Source: Candidatus Berkiella aquae
Lineage (GTDB): Bacteria > Pseudomonadota > Gammaproteobacteria > Berkiellales > Berkiellaceae
Direction of reading: 5' to 3'
Assembly: GCF_001431295.2 (NCBI RefSeq)
Contig: NZ_LKAJ02000001.1
Location: forward strand, 868,001 to 932,000
Length of the DNA stretch: 64,000 bases
Positions 49,379-57,968 of this stretch are shown here, in pieces. Within the stretch, counting starts at the first letter, position 1; the number at the start of each line of letters is the position of its first letter. Position numbers and translations under genes: made by a program. The notes under the pieces were generated by a model that searched no databases, was not told the DNA's origin, and was given only the letters and a program-made list of their open reading frames with translations.

Positions 49379-51166
49379 ATGCCAAATTTAGAAAATGATA
49401 ATGTTTCATATTCACAGGTTTCTTTTGAAGCAGAAGAACAATCAGAACCTTCGAGCAGTACCATTGACTATAAAGCGATCTTTGATCATTCTGAAACCTT
49501 TGATTCAAATGAATCTTCTGTTTATACAGAAAATTTATCATTACACGCATCTGCGTCCGTTAATGAAGTTGCTGGTATCTCTGATGCCAGTTTTGATGAG
49601 AATGAATCTTCTTCTGAGTCAAATTCAGATGATTTTAGAAATAAAGCAATAACGTTCAGATTAGCAACAGAAGAAACATCTGTAAAACCAGTAGCACCTG
49701 TAAAACCATCAGCATTATTTACGGTGAGTCAGATGGAATGGAGGTATGCAGAAGAATTTTTTGCGAGCTCTCCTCATGCTATCAAATTTGATAAAAAAAT
49801 ATCGAAACTCAATCACTCTTTTGTCAATATCAATGGTGAAATCTATGCGATCCATAATAGACACATTGATAAATTTCCCATACCGCGTGGTACTAATGCT
49901 AAAATTAAACGTGTTATCAATAAGCAAGGAGAAGATTTTGGGTTAAGAATTGAAGGTGCAGAGAATACAAAAATTGGAGAAGATTCTCGTATTCTGAATA
50001 AACTCGATATTCTTCGTGGTGAAGAATTTAGAAGTTACAACAAAACCTTTAGAAGTATGAAATATATACACCCCACGTATAAGCACTATAGCGTATTTAA
50101 ATATAATGACGGAGTATCTTTAGATCATTTTCTCAAAAATAATGTACTAAGCCAAATGCAGAAAATTCAAATTGCGAATGCTTGTTGTGAAGCGTTACGT
50201 GCCTTGCAAAAAGAACGGATAGTTCATGGCGATATCAAGCCTGCCAATTTGGTGATTAATGAAAAAGATGGCAATTATACCATTGCAATGATTGATTTTG
50301 GTTTTTCAAAAGAATTACCTCCTGGCCGTGATTACATAAGGGCAAAAGGTCTAGGGTCGAAACCTTATATGGCCCCTGAGATGAAAGAGTATGATTACAG
50401 ATCACGATATTCCTTCGCGTCTGATATTTATGCAATGGGTGTGATGTTTAATCGTGATATAAAGTTGGGAAGGAATTTCGATTTTATGACACATTTTGAT
50501 CCAAATCATCGTCATAATGTAGATTACTGCCAACAAGTATTGGCAAATATGCGGACTCCCGCTGTACCCCAGCTGATTGTCACTCCCGTTCCAGTAAAGA
50601 GCCCTGCTGTGTCGCAAAGACGAGAAGAATTTTATGTTACTTTTGCGCAAAGAATGGAATATCAACCCAATCCTGACATTAAAGTACAGCCGGAAGAGAG
50701 TGGGATTAATTCACAATGGAGAGCGCTTCTAGAGATAGACGTTCTGCAACGATATCGAGAGCTAAAGCATCAAGCATCCAAACCCACACAATGGATGAAA
50801 ACCTTGGGTAAAAAAGTCAGTGATAAGCGTGAAATGCGTATGGCATGGTTAAATGATTTTGAAAGATTAAAATATAATATTCAAGGTGAAAATCTATCTA
50901 CATTCGAGAAAGCAAAAATAATGTATGCCGTCGTGCATGATATGGAAAGAACGATTCGAAGAGAGCATAACCTGTACGAATCGGCGCTAGCTAGCTTATG
51001 CGTTGAATTTAAAGATAGTATTAAGGCTATGTATGCATCTGACAGAGTTTACAAATTTAGTTTCGAGAATCTTGAAAGTGAAGAAAGGCTCTTAAGACAC
51101 TGTTTGGAAAGTGCTGCTCTAATCATACATAAAAGCGATACTCGACCTAACTTTGTACTACGTTAA
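49379..51166 (+). CDS. Serine/threonine protein kinase, effector-like
   Basis: The product has 595 residues. Residues 1-110 are disordered and acidic. Residues 111-160 (LFTVSQMEWRYAEEFFASSP, HSFVNINGEIYAI) form a module shared with the convergent kinase at 51.2 kb. The kinase domain has IVHGDIKPANLVI (Asp285), AMIDFGFSK (DFG 306-308) and PYMAPEMKEYDY (A-P-E 332-334), with the ASDIYAMGVM helix after it. The Gly-rich loop is poorly conserved. The C-terminal 230 residues are helical and unassigned. A eukaryotic-type Ser/Thr kinase of this layout in an intracellular bacterium is likely to act on host proteins. Upstream ggggga is a ribosome-binding site. Confidence 0.85.
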   Translation: MPNLENDNVSYSQVSFEAEEQSEPSSSTIDYKAIFDHSETFDSNESSVYTENLSLHASASVNEVAGISDASFDENESSSESNSDDFRNKAITFRLATEETSVKPVAPVKPSALFTVSQMEWRYAEEFFASSPHAIKFDKKISKLNHSFVNINGEIYAIHNRHIDKFPIPRGTNAKIKRVINKQGEDFGLRIEGAENTKIGEDSRILNKLDILRGEEFRSYNKTFRSMKYIHPTYKHYSVFKYNDGVSLDHFLKNNVLSQMQKIQIANACCEALRALQKERIVHGDIKPANLVINEKDGNYTIAMIDFGFSKELPPGRDYIRAKGLGSKPYMAPEMKEYDYRSRYSFASDIYAMGVMFNRDIKLGRNFDFMTHFDPNHRHNVDYCQQVLANMRTPAVPQLIVTPVPVKSPAVSQRREEFYVTFAQRMEYQPNPDIKVQPEESGINSQWRALLEIDVLQRYRELKHQASKPTQWMKTLGKKVSDKREMRMAWLNDFERLKYNIQGENLSTFEKAKIMYAVVHDMERTIRREHNLYESALASLCVEFKDSIKAMYASDRVYKFSFENLESEERLLRHCLESAALIIHKSDTRPNFVLR

Positions 51167-51178
51167 ATGACATGTAGG

Positions 51179-51216
51179 TAACAAGAGGACTAAAATTTTG
51201 GTAAATCCTCTTGTTA
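51179..51216. terminator. Bidirectional terminator between the two convergent kinase genes
   Basis: taacaagagga (51179-51189) pairs perfectly with tcctcttgtta (51206-51216), extendable by one pair on the outside, with a 16-base loop. It overlaps the intergenic space of 55 bases. Confidence 0.75.
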
Positions 51217-51221
51217 CTAGC

Positions 51222-52544
51222 TCATCTGCCTATCGTTCGTCTCGTTTTCTTTTTAGTACTTGCCGTAGTATGGGTGTGATGCATTTCTCTTTTCCTCACA
51301 ATTTTTTGGTGGGGTAAAAAATGCTTTTGTGGTGGATGTTCATTAGCCTCATTTTTTTCTTGATCGAGTGCAGGAGTAGCAGTCGCAGCTATTTTAGCTG
51401 AGATAGTGCTCCATTTTTGATGGGTACTATTCACTACAAGACCTAGCAGACAGCCTGTGAATCCCAAAATGAGTCCCTGACTTAATGGTAATAAAGCACA
51501 ACCAGCGATTAAAATAGCAAAGCATGAACCCATTAAGAGTTTTACAGGGAATTTTCTGTTGGTGTTTTGATTGATACTGGGACGTTGAGCTGTTTCATGT
51601 TGAGCGTTACTTCTTTTGCCTTTATTAACATGAGCACTTTTGAGCTTGCCTTGTCGACTGTTCTGTTCATTTTCCCATGTTGTAATCAATTGTATAGCGG
51701 GCTTTTGCAGGTCGCCTCTACTTTTTAATTTATGAATAAGTGTCGCAATAGCTTTTTCAAGAGAACAACGCTTACTGCTTTGCGTATGAATCATTGGTTT
51801 AGATAGAATAGCGGGTAAACGCAAGGACTTACGCATTGTCATTCCTAATGCATAAACGTCTGAAGCAAATGAATATTCTCTTTTAGATAATATCTCGGGG
51901 GCAGTGTAACCCTTTGTACCTCTGGCACGATAGGTTATGTTATTGGTATTTTCGGGTAATACAAGTGAATAACCTAAATCGATGGCTTTCATCTGGATGT
52001 TCTGATTTTCGATACTACCTACAAAATTTCTTCCTTTTATATCACCATGAATAACACGTTTAGCATGAAAATCATGTTGAATCGCTTGACAACATTTGAT
52101 GGCAATAATCAGTTTTTGGGTGTAACTTAACTTATTGTTGACTAATTTTTTTAATTCAGTTCCTTCAATATAAGGTAGCAAGGTATAGCGTTTGTTCTTT
52201 GATCCTCTTGCAGCTTCACCATGATAGTAATCAGCCTGTTTCATCGCCATTAATTCAGTATTATTCGCTTTTCTTAAAGTGCCTTTTTCAATCTTAATCG
52301 TGTAAGGTTGGCCATCTTGCGTTTGTGCTATTTTAGCAAGCCCATACCCCCCTTTACCTAAAATACCTTCTTTTTTATTTGCTAACGCTACAATTCTGTC
52401 ATTTATTTTTACGAATGAATGCTCTGTGCCATTTTGCGACTTTCTACTCAATTTAGGATCTTTATTAATTTGTTTTTGAGTAAGCCTCGCAAAGAATTCT
52501 CGTGCTTTTTTCCATTCGTTGGCTGTCACTTTTAAAAATGGCAT
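51222..52544 (-). CDS. Serine/threonine protein kinase with C-terminal hydrophobic hairpin
   Basis: The product has 440 residues. Residues 3-55 (LKVTANEWKKAREFFARLTQ, HSFVKINDRIVAL) are the shared N-terminal module also found in the convergent kinase. Kinase landmarks: GKGGYG (63-68), YTIKIEKG (Lys84), RVIHGDIKGRNFV (Asp168), KAIDLGYS (D-L-G in place of D-F-G, 189-191) and GYTAPEILSKREYSFASDVY (A-P-E 215-217). Residues 335-380 hold two hydrophobic segments (LLMGSCFAILIAGCALLPL, LILGFTGCLLGLVV) that could anchor it in a membrane. The C-terminus is basic (STKKKTRRTIGR). Kinase activity is likely; host target unknown. Confidence 0.87.
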   Translation of the reverse strand: MPFLKVTANEWKKAREFFARLTQKQINKDPKLSRKSQNGTEHSFVKINDRIVALANKKEGILGKGGYGLAKIAQTQDGQPYTIKIEKGTLRKANNTELMAMKQADYYHGEAARGSKNKRYTLLPYIEGTELKKLVNNKLSYTQKLIIAIKCCQAIQHDFHAKRVIHGDIKGRNFVGSIENQNIQMKAIDLGYSLVLPENTNNITYRARGTKGYTAPEILSKREYSFASDVYALGMTMRKSLRLPAILSKPMIHTQSSKRCSLEKAIATLIHKLKSRGDLQKPAIQLITTWENEQNSRQGKLKSAHVNKGKRSNAQHETAQRPSINQNTNRKFPVKLLMGSCFAILIAGCALLPLSQGLILGFTGCLLGLVVNSTHQKWSTISAKIAATATPALDQEKNEANEHPPQKHFLPHQKIVRKREMHHTHTTASTKKKTRRTIGR

Positions 52545-52894
52545 AGTGCTGTCTCATGTAAATAACGGGTTAAAGTTGTAAGGCCTCGTTTTATTTATTT
52601 TTCGAGGGTCGACAGCTTAACATAGAGTTTCAAGAAAACTTAACTTTATGACTAAGAAAAGTTGGTAATTTAGTGTATATCAACGTAATTCTTACCTGAT
52701 GATGAAAAAAAACTAAATTGAGAGATATACCCCTTCCCAAGCACCGATCTTTAAGTATGTTCGATGCTTTTTATTTCTTGTCCTGCTATTTACCTTTCTC
52801 ATCTGAAATGATGTTATAAAAATTTTAATGGCTTGTAATATGGCATTTTATTATTAACATCTTTAAAAATAATTAGAAATCAAAGTGAGATGTC
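52545..52894. promoter_or_regulatory. 350-base divergent gap
   Basis: AT-rich space between the divergent kinase and ankyrin genes, holding both promoters. One imperfect hairpin (aagcaccga with tcgatgctt, near 52739-52772, followed by tttttattt) may be a leftover terminator. No gene is seen. Confidence 0.4.
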
Positions 52895-55024
52895 ATGGCG
52901 TTAAATAGAAGATTAAAATCCTATCTGGTTACCTTGGTTAACAAAGCTATTATCCCTCAGGATTTGTTGGATGAGATTGTTTCTACTGGGGATATCAATG
53001 TACTCAATGAAGAAGGTATTGGTCTAGTACAGTATGTGTGCTTTAATGGTAATGTTCAATCGTTAAAGACATTAATCAATCATGGGCTCGATATTAATCA
53101 CATAGATTCTGATTCAAATTCTGCTTTGCATGTCGCAATTTTAAATAAAAACAAAAGCATCATAGATTTTCTCTTACAGTCTAATATCCTAAAAAATCCA
53201 TTGCAAACCAATTTCGAAGAAATGAATGCATTACAGCTTGCGGCTCAGAGAAAAGATGCATCAGCACTTATCACACTATTGAAAGATAGTCGATTTAAAG
53301 GGTCTTTAGCTCATAAAGATATTTTTGGTAGGACAGCTTTAGATATCGCAGCGAATGCAAAATGGGATGAAGGTATCAAACTGCTTTTAAATAATAAGCA
53401 TATTCAACCCAATACAATCGCAGGATATGGCAAAACCTTCTACGATATTGGTCAACTTAACCTTGAGCAAAAGCTTAGGAGGTTTTTAGATAAAAAAGGC
53501 CAAAAGGCATTAAATGATGTTGGTAATTGTAATGGTTGGTCGTTTTTATATATGGTTTATTTAACGCAAGGAAGAGAGCAAGAATATTTTGATATATTAG
53601 AATTGTTGATAAAATGGAACGGTAAAAAACAATTCTTAATAAACGCAAATAATCTTCCAGGCTCTTTGCGTAAGCTCTATAAAAACCCAGAAGAAGTATT
53701 TAATCAGTTGCTTAATGATCTTGCAGTTTTTCATTCCGACTCTGCTGCAATAGATGAATTGCAACTCAATATTCAACAAAGAGAAAGAATTAAACAATAT
53801 GATTTAATAAAAAGTGCTGCCAGCAACCGAAGTCTGCGTCACCTGTTTGGGTATAACCGATTATCATTAAGTAAAGCACAATTAATTGAAATGTTAGCGT
53901 TTATGCAGCGTTGGCCTGAAACGGTGGTTGATATTCATTTGCCTGAACATGCAGTGAGCTTGTATGTAACCAAAGATAGGCAATTTAAATATTATAATTC
54001 AAATGCTAAGAATAAAACGCAACCATTTACTTGTGCACAATCCTTGGCTGAGCATATTATAAAAAGTTTTTATATTAAAGAAAACAATTTGGCTCCGGGT
54101 GAAAGCATCGATATTGGTTTTGATGCTTATAAGTTTTATAACAATCCCAAAATGACAACAAAAAATGAACGAGCACTAAAAGCGCGTTCGCAAGCTAAGG
54201 CTTCTGCTAATGGATTTACCCCATTACATTACGCAGTAATGGAAAATGATGAACAAAAAGTAATCAATATATTAAAATCAGCACCACAGTCTGCTTTAAC
54301 CCTTAAAGATCAACACGGATTCAGCCCTGTCACCCGAGCTATTATGCTTAAATCTGAAAAGATATTCTTAGCTTTACTAAGATCCTACGCCAACAAACAA
54401 AATGCAAAGGATGTTGCCGACGTGTCAAACATAAAGATAACGCATTGTTGTGCGAATGATGAAATAGCATTCCTCGCTAAACTTGCTGTTGAAGGGAAAC
54501 TCAATCCACACCTTGTGATTGATAATGAGGGTGGAACCATATTGTCTCATGCATTAAGTTATGGCATCGATGTTGACTTGCAGAAACGGTTGCTAAAAGC
54601 GCCTAGTGTTGATATTCATCGTGTAGATCAATCGCAGAAAACGATATTGCATCATGCTGTTGGTAATGGAGCAGATAGTCATGTTATTAAAGCTATTACT
54701 AGTTTAAAAGGTTTTAATATAAATAAGCAAGACATCCACGGAGATACCGCATTAATGATTGCGGTAATGGATGAAAGTAAAGATATCGTTAAAACATTAT
54801 TGGATAGCGGTGTCGATGTCCACGTAAGAAATAAAAGTGGGCAATCTGCTTTAGATCTAGCCATTCTTTTTCGTAATGAGCCGATAGAAGCCTTATTAAG
54901 CCAAAAGCAAAATGAAAAGCAAAAGCCACCTCTTATTTTTTCAAAGCAGCGATCGCAACAAACACATTATGATCATAAATCTCAAAATCTTGAAAGAAAA
55001 GTCAACCGCCTGCAAGGTGTATAA
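52895..55024 (+). CDS. Ankyrin-repeat protein with predicted YopT/C58-like cysteine protease domain
   Basis: The product has 709 residues. Residues 35-175 hold ankyrin repeats (SNSALHVAILNKNKSIIDFL, MNALQLAAQRKDASALITLL). Residues 205-400 are an insert with GNCNGWSFLYMVYL (Cys212), DIHLPEHAVSLYVTKD (His352) and QFKYYNSNAKN (Asn368). Cys in a G-x-C-x-G/A-x-S/W context, His about 140 residues on, and an Asp/Asn 16 after the His match the papain-like C58 (YopT/AvrPphB) arrangement; Asn replaces the usual Asp. Ankyrin repeats resume at 438-690 (GFTPLHYAVMENDEQKVINI, GDTALMIAVMDESKDIVKTL). The protease assignment is inference from motif spacing. The tail is basic. Confidence 0.82.
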   Translation: MALNRRLKSYLVTLVNKAIIPQDLLDEIVSTGDINVLNEEGIGLVQYVCFNGNVQSLKTLINHGLDINHIDSDSNSALHVAILNKNKSIIDFLLQSNILKNPLQTNFEEMNALQLAAQRKDASALITLLKDSRFKGSLAHKDIFGRTALDIAANAKWDEGIKLLLNNKHIQPNTIAGYGKTFYDIGQLNLEQKLRRFLDKKGQKALNDVGNCNGWSFLYMVYLTQGREQEYFDILELLIKWNGKKQFLINANNLPGSLRKLYKNPEEVFNQLLNDLAVFHSDSAAIDELQLNIQQRERIKQYDLIKSAASNRSLRHLFGYNRLSLSKAQLIEMLAFMQRWPETVVDIHLPEHAVSLYVTKDRQFKYYNSNAKNKTQPFTCAQSLAEHIIKSFYIKENNLAPGESIDIGFDAYKFYNNPKMTTKNERALKARSQAKASANGFTPLHYAVMENDEQKVINILKSAPQSALTLKDQHGFSPVTRAIMLKSEKIFLALLRSYANKQNAKDVADVSNIKITHCCANDEIAFLAKLAVEGKLNPHLVIDNEGGTILSHALSYGIDVDLQKRLLKAPSVDIHRVDQSQKTILHHAVGNGADSHVIKAITSLKGFNINKQDIHGDTALMIAVMDESKDIVKTLLDSGVDVHVRNKSGQSALDLAILFRNEPIEALLSQKQNEKQKPPLIFSKQRSQQTHYDHKSQNLERKVNRLQGV

Positions 55025-55120
55025 GTATGTACACCTTTCACATCTTACCAATTGTTATTCATTTTGTTCTATAGTGATGATTTAATTTATAGACAACATC
55101 AAGTGTGAACTGGAGGTTTT

Positions 55121-55612
55121 ATGAGTAGCTCAAGTGGCCCTGATAGCTCATCATCGCTCATCAATCGCATGTTTGATTATCAACAAGAAAAGAATGCACT
55201 CAATGCTTACTTGACGTCAGATGCGGTTAGAATAGCCTCTGAAGGTGGATTATCATATGCTAATGGCTACTTAGCAGAAGTGTATTTCAAAAAAATTACT
55301 GATTTGGTGGATAAACACCATCTGCAGGCACAAAAATCAAAATGGCTACAAGTGGCAAAAGATGATTTTGCAAAATCGATTGCGATTGGTGTGATTTGCC
55401 ATCCTGGGCAACAAGAAGTCCAAGCGTATGATAAATGGAGTTCAGGCAAAGGTGGAAAGGGTTCCTTTGGCTACTATCTGTATTATGCCTATGAATCGGT
55501 CTCGGGTAAGCCTGGCAGCGATGCAAAGTTTAAACCACCTCTTTTGATGGATAATTTTGAAGCCGATCTAGCAACCCTCAAAGAAGTGTCAAAACCGCGT
55601 GCTAAGCCTTAA
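55121..55612 (+). CDS. Hypothetical protein, helical with Gly/Tyr-rich segment
   Basis: Function not recognised. The product has 163 residues. After a Ser-rich start (SSSSGPDSSSSLINRM), helices follow (FDYQQEKNALNAYLTSDAVR, SYANGYLAEVYFKKITDLVD, KSKWLQVAKDDFAKSIAIGV) and then a Gly/Tyr-rich segment (WSSGKGGKGSFGYYLYYAYE), ending in PRAKP. No signal peptide or membrane helix is seen. The ggaggt-like ribosome-binding site is near ideal. Another GC-rich hairpin lies after its stop (55641-55658). Confidence 0.65.
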   Translation: MSSSSGPDSSSSLINRMFDYQQEKNALNAYLTSDAVRIASEGGLSYANGYLAEVYFKKITDLVDKHHLQAQKSKWLQVAKDDFAKSIAIGVICHPGQQEVQAYDKWSSGKGGKGSFGYYLYYAYESVSGKPGSDAKFKPPLLMDNFEADLATLKEVSKPRAKP

Positions 55613-55640
55613 TTTTCTCCTTCTCTAAAGTATACGACTT

Positions 55641-55658
55641 GCTGCGGCTTGCCGCAGC
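55641..55658 (+). terminator. GC-rich hairpin after the 55.1-kb gene
   Basis: gctgcgg (55641-55647), four-base loop, ccgcagc (55652-55658), perfect. A T run is lacking directly after it. Confidence 0.6.
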
Positions 55659-55688
55659 ATCCAGGAGAAGCTCCTTGTTTAGCTTTAA

Positions 55689-55892
55689 AGAAAGAACTCT
55701 CCCTTTTTACACAGCGGTTTGTCTCATCTTAGCAATTGTATTTCTGGGCTAGGTGTAGGTGCCTCATACTTTGGACACCCAGGATTGGCGAATGTTTTAA
55801 ATGATATTGGTCAGTGGCTGCTTTTTGCCGCTTTTATGCTGTTGGCACTGATGATTATCTTGATGAGTTTTTTACTAAATTCCTTCATGTGA
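55689..55892 (+). other. Leaderless membrane-peptide frame, possible gene remnant
   Basis: An open frame with no ATG before its hydrophobic core. It reads SNCISGLGVGASYFGHPGLA, NVLNDIGQWLLFAAFMLLAL, then MIILMSFLLNSFM and stop. The composition is that of a small membrane protein with one or two helices, and the gap has no other gene. Only TTG or internal ATG starts exist, so this is either the degraded end of a gene whose 5' part is lost or a protein starting at a rare codon. Confidence 0.35.
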
Positions 55893-56018
55893 TAAATGCA
55901 CTGCAATAAGCTCATTGCTTTGGGTAAGGGTTTAGCGTAAGAAAAAATCTTATATTTATGTCATGCCCAATTTGATAAGATTTTCTGTTTTATTTTTACA
56001 AGTGAAAAGAGTTTCTAG

Positions 56019-56414
56019 ATGTGGATGGATATATTGGAGATATTTCAAAATGTCATTACTTTTACAATTTACGCACAGTTTTTATATATCCTAGTTGCCT
56101 TGCTTAAGTTTTATTTGAATCTTAGAAATTACATAAGAGAAGAAGCAGTACAAACAAGACAAGATACACAAGACCAAGTTGCGCAACACCTTCGACAGCG
56201 TCTTGGGAACTTAGTCATTCTTCATGGCACAGAAGAAGATTTACTAATTAGATTAGCGACAATTCAGAATAATGTAACAAGTCCACCTTCTATATTGCGT
56301 TTATATATGCATTATTTTCAAGATGGTCATATTGAAAGAGGTTTAAACCAGTCTGATGCAGAGAGTGAAAATGATATGGTGATACGAAGAGATGGGACTG
56401 CTCCTGCTGCTTAG
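56019..56414 (+). CDS. Hypothetical protein with one N-terminal membrane helix
   Basis: Function not recognised. The product has 131 residues. An N-terminal hydrophobic segment (FQNVITFTIYAQFLYILVAL) is probably a transmembrane helix or signal anchor. A charged helical region follows (YIREEAVQTRQDTQDQVAQH), then LRQRLGNLVILHGTEEDLLI and a polar acidic C-terminus. There is no strong ribosome-binding site. The layout, a membrane anchor plus a short soluble part, gives no clue to function. It converges with the pentapeptide gene 21 bases downstream. Confidence 0.5.
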   Translation: MWMDILEIFQNVITFTIYAQFLYILVALLKFYLNLRNYIREEAVQTRQDTQDQVAQHLRQRLGNLVILHGTEEDLLIRLATIQNNVTSPPSILRLYMHYFQDGHIERGLNQSDAESENDMVIRRDGTAPAA

Positions 56415-56435
56415 CACTTTCTTAGATTTACTCCT

Positions 56436-57026
56436 TCAATTAAGCAATTCAATATCTAAATGTTGCAATAAACTCATTGCTTCGGGTAGCGTAAATTTTG
56501 CACGTTTAACATCATTCTGAAAAATATTGATATTGTAATTAATAGCCTCCGCAAAATTGGCTTCTGCTAAGTGTGTTTGGTTAAATAAGCTATTGCTAAA
56601 ATCGGTATGGCTAAAGTCTGCCTGGGTTAAATCCGCTTCTCTAAAATCAACATCATGTGCTTTGCATTCTGTCATGATCATTTCGCGTAAACTTAAGTTC
56701 AAAAAAGAAGAATCATTCAAAATACATTTTTGAAAACGCAGTGGGCTGCCGAGTTTTATATTAGGCCAGGCAGCAGTTGTCCAATTGATGCCAATCGCTT
56801 TGGATTCTTCAAACAGTGTCTCGAAAAAGGAGCACTTTGCTACTTTGATTAAACTTAGATTACAACGAATAAAATGGCATTCATGAAATTTGCATTGCAT
56901 AAAGTGAGCATGGCTAAAATTGCAGCCTGAGAAAGTACAATTATCAAATTCGGTGGAATCGATGGTTTTCTCAGACCAATGGAGATCTTTAAAATGCCGA
57001 TTAAGATAATGGTGATGGCTTTTCAT
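56436..57026 (-). CDS. Pentapeptide-repeat protein (Qnr/McbG-like)
   Basis: The product has 196 residues, built from A/S/C-D/N-L/F-x-x pentapeptides: STEFDNCTFSGCNFSHAHF, CKFHECHFIRCNLSLIKVA, and AHDVDFREADLTQADFSHTD. The interruption near residues 75-100 (AWPNIKLGSPLRFQKCILND) resembles the loop between coils of Qnr/McbG proteins. Such right-handed beta-helices mimic B-form DNA and can protect DNA gyrase, giving low-level quinolone or microcin tolerance. The length (196) is between McbG (187) and Qnr (218). Whether this one binds gyrase is not shown, and pentapeptide proteins have many other roles. The gene is monocistronic. Confidence 0.82.
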   Translation of the reverse strand: MKSHHHYLNRHFKDLHWSEKTIDSTEFDNCTFSGCNFSHAHFMQCKFHECHFIRCNLSLIKVAKCSFFETLFEESKAIGINWTTAAWPNIKLGSPLRFQKCILNDSSFLNLSLREMIMTECKAHDVDFREADLTQADFSHTDFSNSLFNQTHLAEANFAEAINYNINIFQNDVKRAKFTLPEAMSLLQHLDIELLN

Positions 57027-57313
57027 GATGCTAGCTTAAACATTAATGTCATGCTGATATCATACCGAATAAGTAAACCAGGCAAAATGAAGGGATAAGC
57101 AAGAAATGGTTTATTTAATCAGTTATATAACATATATTGTCAAATAAAATGAACCTTAAGATAGTTAAAAATACCAATAAGCACTAAAACTACATTCGAA
57201 CCTGTTGATGTTAGCAAACTTCATTTGTATAATACTTTCGTTTTTATTTATCCAACATACAAATTGGGATAAAGGGAGCACGAACTCTTTTTTTGTTATA
57301 GGTATTAAACATC

Positions 57314-57916
57314 ATGAATATGACACCATTTAAATACGGCGCTGGTGCGATGGCGATAATTGCGGCTAGCATTGGCCTGCATACACAAGGGTGCTTTGCA
57401 GCAGCAGTATCCTTTTTGGGCATTAACAATATGCCATTCTTTGCAGGTATATTTAACACACAACTCGCCAGTGGCGGGCTCTTTCTTTGGGGTTCATTAG
57501 GCGGAACTTTCTTGTTAACCGCTTGCGCTATCGCTTGGACTTATTATCTTAGCAAAACCGTTTATCATTATGTGACGCAAGCAACAGATAAAGTGAAATA
57601 TGATCAAGCTTTAGAAAGCACCAGAAAGCATATCAATGACATAGAAAAAGAACTTGTTCTTTGTAAAGGTATTATTAATACCTTAAATGATGCATTTGAA
57701 CGAGCCGAACATGCGCATTTTGACGAAAATGGAAAGCTTATCACAAATGATCAGCCAGCTCGTAATAAGTTGCAAATGTTGCAATGGCAAGAAAAGAATT
57801 TGAAGAAAATTAACGAAGTCAAAAACAAATTTCAGCGTGCTGCGCTTAAAAGACGCATTGAAGGAAAAGTTGAAAGAAAACTAGATACACCTTCAAAACA
57901 TGGATTTAAACTCTAA
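57314..57916 (+). CDS. Hypothetical membrane-hairpin plus coiled-coil protein
   Basis: Function not recognised. The product has 200 residues. Two hydrophobic segments (GAGAMAIIAASIGLHTQGCF to AAVSFLG, and GGLFLWGSLGGTFLLTACAI) form a likely transmembrane hairpin. A long coiled coil follows (VKYDQALESTRKHINDIEKE, NKLQMLQWQEKNLKKINEVK) with a basic C-terminus (KRRIEGKVERKLDTPSKHGF). A hairpin plus coiled coil is a common layout for bacterial proteins inserted in host vacuole membranes, which is a guess here. The ATG follows aggt at a usable distance. Confidence 0.65.
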   Translation: MNMTPFKYGAGAMAIIAASIGLHTQGCFAAAVSFLGINNMPFFAGIFNTQLASGGLFLWGSLGGTFLLTACAIAWTYYLSKTVYHYVTQATDKVKYDQALESTRKHINDIEKELVLCKGIINTLNDAFERAEHAHFDENGKLITNDQPARNKLQMLQWQEKNLKKINEVKNKFQRAALKRRIEGKVERKLDTPSKHGFKL

Positions 57917-57928
57917 TTACATTCATGT

Positions 57929-57962
57929 TGGCAGCAGAACCGTCAAAAGGATTTTGCTGCCA
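57929..57962. terminator. Hairpin between convergent genes
   Basis: tggcagca (57929-57936) with tgctgcca (57955-57962), perfect eight-base stem and an 18-base loop, just before the end of the large ankyrin gene. Confidence 0.5.
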
Positions 57963-57968
57963 TCGAAA

